Source: JAZDOT01 sp043798355
Lineage (GTDB): Bacteria; Patescibacteriota; Gracilibacteria; Peribacterales; Peribacteraceae
Reading direction: 5' to 3'
Assembly (NCBI GenBank): GCA_043798355.1
Contig: JAZDOT010000034.1
Span: 1 to 16,621, forward strand
DNA: 16,621 nt
Within the stretch, counting starts at the first letter, position 1; the number at the start of each line of letters is the position of its first letter. The translations under genes and the position numbers were made by a program. The notes under the pieces were generated by a model. It saw only the letters and a program-made list of their open reading frames with translations. It made no database searches and was not told the origin of the DNA. Positions 1 through 5,558 of this stretch are shown one piece after another.

Positions 1-1
1 G

Positions 2-367
2 CGACGGGCGCTCCGGCATCTCGAAAAGGGGAGGATCGTCATCTGCGCGGGAGGCACCGGCAATCCCTACTTCACGACCGACTCCGCCGCCGCGCTCCGT
101 GCGCTGGAGCTCAATTGCGATGTGCTCCTCAAGGCCACCAACGTCGATGGCATCTATGACAAGGATCCGCGCAAATCCCGCAGCGCCATACTCTATGCCG
201 ATTTATCGTATCAGGAGGCCATTGAGAAGAACCTCGCGGTCATGGATCAGGCGGCGTTCAGCCTGTGCAGGGAGCAGAAGCTTCCCATCATCGTTTTCAA
301 CTTCGGGAAGAAGAGCAACCTGCTCAAGGCATGTTCCAGCGCAAAGATCGGCACCCTTGTTCATTAG
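2..367 (+). CDS. pyrH: UMP kinase (uridylate kinase), C-terminal part, cut by window start
   Basis: Phosphorylates UMP to UDP in pyrimidine nucleotide synthesis in the cytoplasm. The reading frame is open from base 2, so the start codon and N-terminal half lie outside the window and about 121 residues remain. Visible family motifs are the glycine-rich GGTGNPYFTTDSAAALRA stretch, then KATNVDGIYDKDP, the VMDQAA segment and the C-terminal IIVFNF strand, all in the order expected for the amino-acid kinase fold of bacterial PyrH. It ends in TAG, and frr begins 27 nt later on the same strand. The pyrH-frr pairing is widespread in bacteria (family knowledge) and supports both calls. The gap to frr contains only a T-rich heptamer array. 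I see nothing abnormal in the visible part. Confidence 0.95.
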   Translation, partial: RRALRHLEKGRIVICAGGTGNPYFTTDSAAALRALELNCDVLLKATNVDGIYDKDPRKSRSAILYADLSYQEAIEKNLAVMDQAAFSLCREQKLPIIVFNFGKKSNLLKACSSAKIGTLVH

Positions 368-371
368 TAAT

Positions 372-392
372 CATTTTTTATTTTCCATTTTT
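372..392 (+). repeat. T-rich 7-nt periodic array between pyrH and frr
   Basis: Three consecutive heptamers can be read: CATTTTT (372-378), TATTTTC (379-385) and CATTTTT (386-392). They begin 4 nt after the pyrH stop and run to 2 nt before the frr start codon. Because the tract is T-rich and low in complexity, this copy alone would mean little. It is listed because the same 7-nt period recurs after four other stop codons in the window. It also leaves frr without any Shine-Dalgarno sequence. Confidence 0.5.
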
Positions 393-394
393 TT

Positions 395-937
395 ATGCCA
401 GCAGACCCCCGCATCGTCTCTTTCCATCAGGAGTGTGAAAAAGTTCTTCAGTACCTGCGCACGGAGTATGCCAAACTGCAGACGGGCAGGGCGAATCCCA
501 CTCTCGTTGAGCATATTTCCGTTGAGGCGTATGGGCAGACACAGCCACTCAAGACGATTGCCGGCGTCAGCGTGGACGGCCGGACCATCACGATCCAGCC
601 GTGGGATGCCTCCATTACGTCCAATGTCGAGCGCGCCATTCAGTTGGCGAAAATCGGGGCGAATCCCGTGAACGATGGCCGCGTGATCCGGATCACGCTC
701 CCCGCGATGACGGAGGACCGGCGGAAGGAAATGACGAAGATCGTGCATCAGCTTGCGGAGGAGGCGCGCATCTCCGTGCGTCAGCAGCGGCAGCTCCTGC
801 ACGATTCCATAAAACAGGAGAAGGACGAGGACGTGAAGGAATTGCTCCTGAAAGAGCTTCAGAAGGAAACGGATGACTCGAATGCGAAGATTGTGGACAC
901 TGCGAAGAAGAAGGAGCAGGAGGTGATGACGGTGTGA
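395..937 (+). CDS. frr: Ribosome recycling factor
   Basis: Splits the post-termination ribosome together with EF-G so that subunits can be reused. The product is 180 aa, close to the usual 185. Recognisable features are the N-terminal helix ending in LQTGRANPTLVEHI, the YGQTQPLK beta segment, the WDAS motif, the IGANPVNDGRVIRITLP strand, and the long C-terminal helices with TEDRRKEM and VRQQRQ. The ATG at 395 gives the normal N-terminus. No Shine-Dalgarno sequence precedes it: the upstream 20 nt are nearly all T. It lies 27 nt downstream of pyrH and was probably co-transcribed with it. It stops with TGA and a heptamer array follows at once. No oddity is seen in the protein itself. Confidence 0.97.
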   Translation: MPADPRIVSFHQECEKVLQYLRTEYAKLQTGRANPTLVEHISVEAYGQTQPLKTIAGVSVDGRTITIQPWDASITSNVERAIQLAKIGANPVNDGRVIRITLPAMTEDRRKEMTKIVHQLAEEARISVRQQRQLLHDSIKQEKDEDVKELLLKELQKETDDSNAKIVDTAKKKEQEVMTV

Positions 938-939
938 GA

Positions 940-967
940 ATTGATAATTGATAATTGAAAATGAAAA
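940..967 (+). repeat. AT-rich 7-nt periodic array after frr
   Basis: Four heptamers in register: ATTGATA (940-946), ATTGATA (947-953), ATTGAAA (954-960) and ATGAAAA (961-967). The array begins 2 nt after the frr stop codon. The unit differs from those at the other loci while the period is the same. Its function is unknown; a role in mRNA 3' ends is only a guess. Confidence 0.6.
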
Positions 968-994
968 ATTCTTCGTGAGAGGGGGCATGCTTAC

Positions 995-1003
995 TGATAG
1001 TAT
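995..1003 (+). promoter_or_regulatory. Extended -10 element, predicted leaderless start for purQ
   Basis: TGATAGTAT reads as an extended -10 (TG-N-TAGTAT). The hexamer ends 6 nt before the GTG at 1010, so transcription would begin on or beside the start codon. No convincing -35 box is present. A G-rich stretch at 977-985 is too far upstream to act as a ribosome binding site. Confidence 0.45.
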
Positions 1004-1009
1004 GTTCAT

Positions 1010-2311
1010 GTGGAAGCCCCTCTTATTGCCGTCGTTTCGTTTCCCGGCAACAACTGTGAAGTGGAATCCCGCCGGGCCATCAAGGCGGCCGGGATGCGCG
1101 TCTTGTCATTCAAGTGGAATGATCCGCATGAGTGCCTGAAGGATGTGGACGGTTATTTCCTCGTCGGCGGATTCGCGTACGAGGACCGCGGGAGGGCCGG
1201 AATGGTTGCGGCGCGCGATCCGCTCTTCGCGTTCCTGCACGAGGAGGCCGCGCGGGGAAAAGTGATCATCGGCAATTGCAACGGAGCGCAGGTGCTCGTG
1301 GAGAGCGGGCTCATTCCCCTTGATCGGGGGCTCCGCATGAGCCTGGCGCGCAATGTGGTGGACGGGGAGGCGGTCGGCTTCATCAACGAATGGGTGTGGA
1401 TCACGCCGACGTGCAGGCAGGATCGCTGTGCGACGTCTGATTGGACGGGAATCACTTGTGGTGAGGCGCCCCGAACCATGCATCTGCCCATCGCTCACGG
1501 TGAAGGGCGGTTTACAACAAAAGATCGCGATGTCTGGAAAGCGCTCAAGGCGAATGATCAGATCGCATTCTCGTATTGCGATGCCGCTGGCAATGTGTCC
1601 GATAGTCCTTGGGTGACACCGAATGGTTCCACATACGCTGCGGCCGGCATCTGCAATCCTTCGGGGAACGTCGTCGCGCTCATGCCGCATCCGGAGAGGA
1701 CGGTGCATGGGCTGCCGTATTTCGAGTCCATGCGGAGGTGGATTGAGAGTAAACGAGGGTTAGGATTAGGGTTAGGGTTAGGCACGATGAGGGGAGAAAC
1801 GAGCAGCAGCCTTCCAGGCTGCGGTCACGGTGCAGAAAAAAATATTTTATCGAGAATGCCAAGATCTGCAGAAATCTTCATCGGGACGATCATTACGAAT
1901 AACGAGGAGCGGACGGTGGAGCAGGCGGTGCGCAGGATCATTCCGAAGCTGGCTCTCACGCAGTGGAAGTACGTTTTCCCGGGAACAGTGCGGCCGGAGG
2001 AACTGCTCTCGAAGCTCTCGTTCTTCAATCCGAATAAAGATACGGCCGTCGTTCGGAGAGAGGGGAAGTTCTACTACTTCGATGCTCCGAAAAAATCTCT
2101 GGTCACTCTTGACCGTTCTCCGCTCGATCATGCCATTGCTTTCCTGCGTCGGGATGAGCCGGATACGGGAGCGGCCGCATTGGGTTTTGGAGCGGAAACG
2201 GGCGTGTGCTACGTCTGCCGCGATTGCAGCGAAGTGGAGGTGATGAAGAGCGACGTGCTCGAAATATTCGGGAATCCGCATGCGAGCACCATTGAAGTTT
2301 TTCGTTATTAG
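1010..2311 (+). CDS. purQ: Phosphoribosylformylglycinamidine synthase glutaminase subunit PurQ, read through in frame into an unknown C-terminal domain
   Basis: Residues 1-247 are a class I glutamine amidotransferase of the PurQ type, which supplies ammonia to PurL for the FGAR to FGAM step of purine synthesis. Visible motifs are the N-terminal FPGNNCE, the GGFAYEDRGRAG loop, the nucleophile Cys90 in GNCNGAQ, and the catalytic His227/Glu229 in MPHPERT. The start is GTG, because an in-frame TAG at 998-1000 blocks any earlier start. Family members are usually about 220-260 aa, but this frame runs to 433 aa. After residue 249 it crosses a telomere-like repeat (1757-1782, giving Leu-Gly repeats) and a hairpin (1806-1822), then continues into about 150 residues I do not recognise. 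A lost stop codon between two former genes explains this better than a designed fusion. No purS or purL is in view. Confidence 0.9.
   Translation: MEAPLIAVVSFPGNNCEVESRRAIKAAGMRVLSFKWNDPHECLKDVDGYFLVGGFAYEDRGRAGMVAARDPLFAFLHEEAARGKVIIGNCNGAQVLVESGLIPLDRGLRMSLARNVVDGEAVGFINEWVWITPTCRQDRCATSDWTGITCGEAPRTMHLPIAHGEGRFTTKDRDVWKALKANDQIAFSYCDAAGNVSDSPWVTPNGSTYAAAGICNPSGNVVALMPHPERTVHGLPYFESMRRWIESKRGLGLGLGLGTMRGETSSSLPGCGHGAEKNILSRMPRSAEIFIGTIITNNEERTVEQAVRRIIPKLALTQWKYVFPGTVRPEELLSKLSFFNPNKDTAVVRREGKFYYFDAPKKSLVTLDRSPLDHAIAFLRRDEPDTGAAALGFGAETGVCYVCRDCSEVEVMKSDVLEIFGNPHASTIEVFRY
1757..1782 (+). repeat. Telomere-like GGGTTA hexamer array inside the purQ frame
   Basis: Reads GGGTTA, GGATTA, GGGTTA, GGGTTA and a final GG. 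The period of 6 keeps the frame open and encodes alternating Gly and Leu. It lies directly after the end of the PurQ domain, where a stop codon would be expected. Confidence 0.9.
1806..1822. repeat. Perfect 7-bp hairpin with 3-nt loop (GCAGCCT-TCC-AGGCTGC)
   Basis: The two arms are fully complementary around a TCC loop. It sits between the PurQ domain and the downstream unknown domain, in sequence that looks intergenic although the frame stays open. No T-tract follows, so it is not a standard terminator. It resembles the GGA-loop hairpin at 9199-9219 in size and loop. Confidence 0.75.
1856..2311 (+). CDS. Unknown domain with CxxCxxC motif, possibly a separate gene
   Basis: An alternative reading of the purQ tail. 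The ATG at 1856 is in frame with purQ and gives 151 aa beginning MPRSAEIFIGTIITNNEE. A -10-like TATTTT (1843-1848) lies 7 nt before this ATG, the same spacing as at several other starts in this window. The protein looks folded and mixed alpha/beta, with a cysteine cluster CYVCRDC (C-x2-C-x2-C) near the C-terminus that could bind a metal or iron-sulphur cluster. I do not recognise the family and assign no function. The coding character (ordinary residue use, no stops) continues to the TAG at 2309. Whether it is made alone, fused to PurQ, or both cannot be decided from sequence. Confidence 0.5.
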   Translation: MPRSAEIFIGTIITNNEERTVEQAVRRIIPKLALTQWKYVFPGTVRPEELLSKLSFFNPNKDTAVVRREGKFYYFDAPKKSLVTLDRSPLDHAIAFLRRDEPDTGAAALGFGAETGVCYVCRDCSEVEVMKSDVLEIFGNPHASTIEVFRY

Positions 2312-2389
2312 TTTTTGGTTTTTGGTTCTTTGCATCCCATTGTCTGTAGGAGATGAAGAACGAAAAACAAAAAACGAAAAACCAATAAC
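2305..2389. repeat. Paired 7-nt arrays forming a long inverted repeat
   Basis: The left arm (2305-2332) holds four heptamers: TTATTAG, TTTTTGG, TTTTTGG, TTCTTTG. The right arm (2355-2389) holds five: GAAGAAC, GAAAAAC, AAAAAAC, GAAAAAC, CAATAAC. Reverse-complementing the right arm gives the same order of units as the left, differing mainly in the seventh base and by one extra unit. The arms can pair around a 22-nt centre. The left arm contains the purQ stop codon, and the right arm ends 19 nt before the TATAAC element of the next gene. Confidence 0.75.
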
Positions 2390-2408
2390 TTCTCAAGAGA
2401 AAAGAAGG

Positions 2409-2414
2409 TATAAC
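2409..2414 (+). promoter_or_regulatory. -10 element (TATAAC), predicted leaderless start for the methyltransferase
   Basis: TATAAC ends 6 nt before the ATG at 2421. No clear -35 is seen. A competing reading is that AGAAGG (2403-2408) is a weak Shine-Dalgarno site, but its 12-nt spacing is long. Confidence 0.4.
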
Positions 2415-2420
2415 ATTCCC

Positions 2421-2879
2421 ATGTCTCAATGTCGTATAGTCCTCTTCGCCCACAACATCCGTTCTCTCTGGAACGTGGGTTCATTCTTTCGGACGGCGGA
2501 TGCATTCGAAGTCGAGAAAATATTCTTGTCTGGATATACAGCCCTCCCGCCGCGCAGGGAAATCTCGAAAACTGCGCTCGGAGCCGAAGAGTACGTGCCC
2601 TTCGAGCATGTCGTCGATCCCCTGAAGAAGCTGAGAGCTCTCAAGAAAGACGGTTTCGTGATCGTCGCGCTGGAACAGGCGAAGAACTCTGTGCCACTGA
2701 ATGAATTTCAGCCGTCGCAAAAAGTGTGTCTCATTGTCGGGCATGAAGTTCTGGGGGTAGAGAAAGATTTTTTACGGTTTAGCGATGCCGTCGTTCACAT
2801 TCCGATGTTCGGCAAAAAGGAGTCGCTCAATGTTGCGGTTGCGGCTGGGATTGCGCTGTATTATTTGCGATGTGCTTAA
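2421..2879 (+). CDS. SpoU/TrmH-family RNA 2'-O-methyltransferase (SPOUT)
   Basis: A 152-aa single-domain SPOUT methyltransferase, expected to transfer a methyl group from S-adenosylmethionine to a ribose 2'-OH in tRNA or rRNA. All three family motifs are visible. Motif 1 is NIRSLWNVGSFFRTADAF near residues 12-29, including the conserved Asn and Arg. Motif 2 is LIVGHEVLGVE near residue 105. Motif 3 is IPMFGKKESLNVAVAAGIAL near residue 127, which forms the cofactor-binding knot. No N-terminal RNA-binding extension is present, so it resembles the small TrmL/TrmH-like members; the exact target cannot be assigned. The frame is open upstream to 2280, but that stretch is the heptamer array and gives a low-complexity leader, so the ATG at 2421 is preferred. 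It ends in TAA. Confidence 0.9.
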   Translation: MSQCRIVLFAHNIRSLWNVGSFFRTADAFEVEKIFLSGYTALPPRREISKTALGAEEYVPFEHVVDPLKKLRALKKDGFVIVALEQAKNSVPLNEFQPSQKVCLIVGHEVLGVEKDFLRFSDAVVHIPMFGKKESLNVAVAAGIALYYLRCA

Positions 2880-2889
2880 ACAGGCAAAG

Positions 2890-2917
2890 CCGGTCCGCTA
2901 CGCCTCATCCGGACCGG
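2890..2917. repeat. Inverted repeat CCGGTCCG / CGGACCGG at the 3' end of the small minus-strand ORF
   Basis: Perfect 8-bp arms (2890-2897 and 2910-2917) surround a 12-nt centre. On the minus strand the hairpin spans the stop codon of the 101-aa ORF and is followed by CTTTGCCTGTTT, which would make a weak terminator. It also lies between the convergent 3' ends of the methyltransferase gene and that ORF. Confidence 0.55.
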
Positions 2918-3203
2918 TGGGCAGTTGGGACAACGCGTATAGTCGCGCCTCCTCTGCGGAGGGGCCGGGCAAATCAACATCATCAAAATTGCCATGTAGC
3001 ACTTGTTTCGCCAGATACCTCGCCATTCTTTCATCTGCAGCGCTCCCATTGCCCGAGGACGCAGGTTTAGGAAGATCGGCAGCAGCGATGGTACGGTCAT
3101 GACATTCTAACGTACCCAACTCTCTTCTGGCCGCGGAATCATCTACTTCCGCTATGGGAGTCGGCGCAATCTCGCCAGGGGCAAGAGGATCCAATTCACT
3201 CAT
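2898..3203 (-). CDS. Small hypothetical protein downstream of the bactofilin-like gene
   Basis: A 101-aa ORF beginning MSELDPLAPGEIAPTPI and ending in TAG. It lies 28 nt after the bactofilin-like gene on the same strand, so it may share that transcript. The first half is acidic and proline-rich, with no membrane segment or signal peptide. The second half has an amphipathic-looking stretch, ERMARYLAKQVLHGNFDDV, that could form a helix. I do not recognise a family. A TATACC hexamer at 3213-3218 sits 9 nt before the ATG and may give an independent leaderless start; GGAGA lies about 15 nt upstream, too far for a normal ribosome binding site. It is judged real because of its residue use and position, not homology. 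The frame is open further upstream, but that part overlaps the bactofilin-like gene out of frame. Confidence 0.55.
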   Translation of the reverse strand: MSELDPLAPGEIAPTPIAEVDDSAARRELGTLECHDRTIAAADLPKPASSGNGSAADERMARYLAKQVLHGNFDDVDLPGPSAEEARLYALSQLPTGPDEA

Positions 3204-3231
3204 ATAACGAATGGTATATCTCCGCGTGGTT

Positions 3232-4434
3232 TCATGCAACTTTCTTCCATCGTTCCATCTTCGTCTGGAGGAGCGCGCCGAAGGCGATGAGGACGGCGGC
3301 AACGACGGGAATCCAGCCGATGACAGGGATGAGGTCGAGAATCTTGAGGAGGAGGAAGCACCCTGAGGCTGCGAAGAAGAGACGCGTCTTCGACCAGGCC
3401 TTTCCGTATTTCTGATCGATGACCCACGCCGAGAGGACCGCGGTGACCGGCATCGCGAAGACGAAGGAGAAGATGTAGGAAACGCCTGCAAGCAGGGCGA
3501 ACGGAATGCCGATGACCGTGAGGAGCAGGAGGAAGGCCGCGACCGGCATGATGGCGAAGTAGAGGAATCCGTACCAGAGATCCTTCCACGGCTGCTTGAT
3601 GACGCGTTTCGCGGCATCTTTGAAGAAGTTCTTCGTGATGAGAACGAAGATGAGGATGGCGAGCAATCCCGAGAGGAATTTGAGTCCCAGCAAGGCAACC
3701 AGTCCTCCTGCGAACGCGGCCGCGAAGTCTGCTTTCATGCGGACGGCGGGCATGTGGGCCAATGACGGATCGAACGTGACGGTGCCTTTGACGAACGTGC
3801 CGAAGTCGCCCTCTCCGGATTTCAGCCAGTAACGCATGTCCCCGCCGACCATGGCGCTCTTGCCGAAGGTCACGGAGTCCGCACGCAGACGGAGATTGCC
3901 GAGGACCTTGTTACTGAGGGCCAGAACACCTCCGTTGATTTCTGCGTCTCCGTCCACAGAGCCTCCGATGACGATGTTTCCGCCGGAGGTCAGGAGTTTC
4001 CCCTTCACCGTTCCATCGATCATGAGTGTTCCGCCGAGTACGATGGCGTCTCCGCCGATCACGGAATTTCGATCGATGCGAACGGTTCCGCCGGCAACGA
4101 TGAGATCATCGCCGATGCTGCCTGCGATGGCGACGTCGCCGCCAGCGATGCGCGCGTCGTCACCGACGGTTCCCTCGATGCGCACGCGCCCTCCGGCCAC
4201 GATGACATCCTGTTTCACGGGGCCGACGATCGTGACATCCCCTCCGCCCGCGATGAGATCCCCGTCCACGTTCTCCGTGACCTGAAGATTTCCTCCGGCG
4301 GCGTAGAGATCATCTTCGATGGGGACGGAGATGATGAGCGTCTCCTTCTCCGATGTGCGAAATGTTGCCGCTGCAGCGGGGAGAGCGATTGCACTGAGAA
4401 CGAGGAGGAGCGAGAGGGCTGCGACACGCTTCAT
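3232..4434 (-). CDS. Secreted bactofilin-like beta-repeat protein with C-terminal membrane domain
   Basis: 400 aa. A signal peptide (residues 1-23, ending PAAAA) leads into about 185 residues of short repeats of the form G-D-hydrophobic-x-x-AGG-x-hydrophobic, for example DLIAGGGDVTIVG and DLIVAGGTVRI, spaced roughly 17-19 residues apart. This pattern is typical of bactofilin-like (polymer-forming) right-handed beta-helices. From about residue 238 the protein becomes strongly hydrophobic, with about four to five membrane helices, and ends in a basic tail (KMERWKKVA). Classical bactofilins are cytoplasmic and lack a signal peptide, so this is the exported, membrane-anchored variant with the helix probably outside the membrane. 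A role in cell-surface organisation is inference. It has its own promoter (4462-4490) and a leader of about 20 nt without a Shine-Dalgarno site. A small ORF follows 28 nt downstream. Confidence 0.85.
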   Translation of the reverse strand: MKRVAALSLLLVLSAIALPAAAATFRTSEKETLIISVPIEDDLYAAGGNLQVTENVDGDLIAGGGDVTIVGPVKQDVIVAGGRVRIEGTVGDDARIAGGDVAIAGSIGDDLIVAGGTVRIDRNSVIGGDAIVLGGTLMIDGTVKGKLLTSGGNIVIGGSVDGDAEINGGVLALSNKVLGNLRLRADSVTFGKSAMVGGDMRYWLKSGEGDFGTFVKGTVTFDPSLAHMPAVRMKADFAAAFAGGLVALLGLKFLSGLLAILIFVLITKNFFKDAAKRVIKQPWKDLWYGFLYFAIMPVAAFLLLLTVIGIPFALLAGVSYIFSFVFAMPVTAVLSAWVIDQKYGKAWSKTRLFFAASGCFLLLKILDLIPVIGWIPVVAAVLIAFGALLQTKMERWKKVA

Positions 4435-4461
4435 GGGAGAGTGGGGAAGATTCGATAGCCA

Positions 4462-4490
4462 AGTGTAGTGGTGGAGAGGGAGAAAGACAA
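4462..4490 (-). promoter_or_regulatory. Sigma70-like promoter of the bactofilin-like gene
   Basis: On the minus strand TTGTCT (4485-4490) and TACACT (4462-4467) are separated by exactly 17 nt. The predicted start near 4455 leaves about 20 nt before the ATG at 4434. This is one of the best -35/-10 pairs in the window. Confidence 0.6.
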
Positions 4491-4499
4491 TGACGTTCC

Positions 4500-4527
4500 T
4501 TGCTCACAAGGATTGCTTTGGTACCAT
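4500..4527 (+). promoter_or_regulatory. Extended -10 promoter for the 120-aa orphan
   Basis: TTGCTC (4500-4505), a 16-nt spacer, then TACCAT (4522-4527) preceded by TGG as an extended -10. The hexamer ends 9 nt before the ATG at 4537. It is divergent from the bactofilin-like promoter, and the two core elements are only about 10 nt apart. Confidence 0.45.
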
Positions 4528-4536
4528 AGAGAAGCC

Positions 4537-4899
4537 ATGCCGATCGTCCTCACCAGCACACAGATGGAGCTCGTTGAGAAATTATCGCAGCATGCGAAAG
4601 ATGCCTGTGCGCTCGTTGGTCTGAAATGTCTGAAGTGCGAGCCGAAACACTTCTACCTGACAGTACACCGCTATTACGGCCGCGTGCAGGGGATGACCGC
4701 CGAGGTTGATCGCTGCATTGATTGGTGTCTGAGCAGGGGGAAACTCGTCTTCACCGCGCAGCGGTTTGGAAACTGGTGCGCGAAGAAGATGCAGTGGGAC
4801 AGGGAAGAGCAGATCCAGAAGAGCGAGAAAGAGAAGCTGCAAGCGGGCACGGTGTACCAGAAGGCCGACTTCGATCGGCGGTTTGGTGAGAAGTCGTGA
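4537..4899 (+). CDS. Hypothetical protein, 120 aa, cysteine- and lysine-rich
   Basis: Begins MPIVLTSTQMELVEKLSQHA. It has no signal peptide and no membrane helix, so it is probably cytoplasmic. It has six cysteines, including CLKC (31-34) and C60/C64 in DRCIDWC. The centre, RYYGRVQGMTAEVDRCIDWC followed by FTAQRFGNWCAKKM (residues 45-85), looks like a compact helical module with conserved-looking aromatic residues. The C-terminal 35 residues are highly charged (REEQIQKSEKEKLQ) and likely helical. I do not recognise the family. The basic, helical character would suit nucleic-acid binding, but that is only a guess. An upstream extension to 4468 is possible but runs through the promoter, so 4537 is preferred. 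The stop TGA is embedded in a heptamer array. Confidence 0.7.
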   Translation: MPIVLTSTQMELVEKLSQHAKDACALVGLKCLKCEPKHFYLTVHRYYGRVQGMTAEVDRCIDWCLSRGKLVFTAQRFGNWCAKKMQWDREEQIQKSEKEKLQAGTVYQKADFDRRFGEKS

Positions 4900-4923
4900 G
4901 CTATGAGCCATGAGCGATGAGTG
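4896..4923 (+). repeat. 7-nt periodic array overlapping a stop codon
   Basis: Four heptamers in register: GTGAGCT (4896-4902), ATGAGCC (4903-4909), ATGAGCG (4910-4916) and ATGAGTG (4917-4923). The TGA inside the first unit is the stop of the 120-aa orphan. Unlike the other arrays it is GC-balanced, which argues against simple AT slippage. Confidence 0.75.
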
Positions 4924-5002
4924 TATGCGGCGATCCACGCGAAGCTCACTGCAGGAGAGCGGACTGTGGTTGAGAATGCAGCTAACTCGCATTGTGGTCG
5001 AA

Positions 5003-5029
5003 GACCATGAGCGAGCGAAGCGAGTCGAA

Positions 5030-5034
<5 letters not shown>
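5003..5034. repeat. Palindromic element abutting the 3' end of tRNA-Pro
   Basis: Bounded by GACCAT (5003-5008) and its reverse complement ATGGTC (5029-5034). The first 15 nt, GACCATGAGCGAGCG, and the last 14 before the tRNA body, GCGAGTCGAATGGT, are identical to the element next to tRNA-Phe at 16311-16360. The outer few bases on the right belong to the encoded CCA and the tRNA 3' end. Confidence 0.7.
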
Positions 5035-5106
<72 letters not shown>

Positions 5107-5116
5107 ATTGTGCAAA

Positions 5117-5122
5117 ATTCTA
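5117..5122 (-). promoter_or_regulatory. -10 element of tRNA-Pro
   Basis: TAGAAT on the minus strand ends 10 nt before the mature 5' end of the tRNA. No strong -35 is visible at 17 nt (TGGTCG is the closest). Confidence 0.4.
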
Positions 5123-5241
5123 TGCTACATCGTGTACTACGACCAGAGTGTCCGATAGTGGTGTTTGATGTGCACTGAGTATTTGCCAATTCTTCTTTAC
5201 TCGCCATGGACGCAAGTGATTTCGTCAACGAAGCCTTTTTG

Positions 5242-5250
5242 TGTTATAGA
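5242..5250 (+). promoter_or_regulatory. Extended -10 of the small acidic ORF
   Basis: TGTTATAGA reads as TG-N-TATAGA. The predicted start near 5257 leaves about 14 nt before the ATG at 5271. The -35 region is weak. Confidence 0.4.
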
Positions 5251-5270
5251 AGACAAGAACATGTGCAGAG

Positions 5271-5492
5271 ATGTCTTCCGATCGCTCTTCAATTTCTTTG
5301 GGAGAGCAATTCTCTAAAAATAGGGGCACTTCTTACTCTTTCCCCCCTCGACGTATGCCGGAAGAACATGAAACTGACGAACCTTTGGACACTGATCCGA
5401 TGCCAGTCGTGGAAGATGCGGATGTTGAACGTTGGATCGACGCCGAAAATCGTGAGGATGTTGTCCGAGAAGTTCTTGCGCTCGAAACGTAG
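5271..5492 (+). CDS. Small acidic hypothetical protein, 73 aa
   Basis: Begins MSSDRSSISLGEQF and ends in TAG. The C-terminal half, from MPEEHETDEPLDTDP through ADVERWIDAENREDVVREV, is very acidic and looks helical; there is no signal peptide or membrane segment. The ORF has a plausible extended -10 upstream and a strong intrinsic terminator 19 nt after its stop, so it looks like an independent transcription unit. A longer ORF in another frame (5206-5544) runs through the terminator and has unnatural residue use, so this frame is preferred. An internal ATG at 5355 would give a 45-aa acidic product. The family is unknown. The acidity and size would suit a binding partner or inhibitor, but nothing in the sequence shows that. 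Confidence 0.5.
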   Translation: MSSDRSSISLGEQFSKNRGTSYSFPPRRMPEEHETDEPLDTDPMPVVEDADVERWIDAENREDVVREVLALET

Positions 5493-5511
5493 AGGGCGGA
5501 TACAAACAGGA

Positions 5512-5537
5512 AAGAGGGCCGCGAGCCCTCTTTTTTT
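5512..5537 (+). terminator. Intrinsic terminator of the small acidic ORF
   Basis: AAGAGGGC pairs with GCCCTCTT over 8 bp around a 5-nt loop (CGCGA), followed by an uninterrupted T-tract to 5537. This is a textbook Rho-independent terminator on the plus strand. It may also serve the convergent gene ending at 5559, although the opposite-strand U-tract is weak. Confidence 0.9.
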
Positions 5538-5558
5538 GCGGTGATTCACTTTGCTTCC

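Noticed and set aside
1757..1782. TTAGGG array as a true telomere or linear chromosome end
   Set aside because: Only four units, internal, in frame and flanked by bacterial coding sequence; it is a short tandem repeat.
2305..2389. Heptamer arrays as a CRISPR array
   Set aside because: The units are 7 nt, with no spacers or 25-40 nt repeats, and no cas genes are in the window.
2280..2420. N-terminal extension of the methyltransferase that looks like a signal peptide
   Set aside because: The hydrophobic stretch is encoded by the T-rich heptamer array; SPOUT enzymes are cytoplasmic, and ATG 2421 gives the normal N-terminus.
5206..5544. 112-codon open frame overlapping the small acidic gene
   Set aside because: It reads straight through the intrinsic terminator and has shadow-like composition; the 5271 frame fits the promoter and terminator better.
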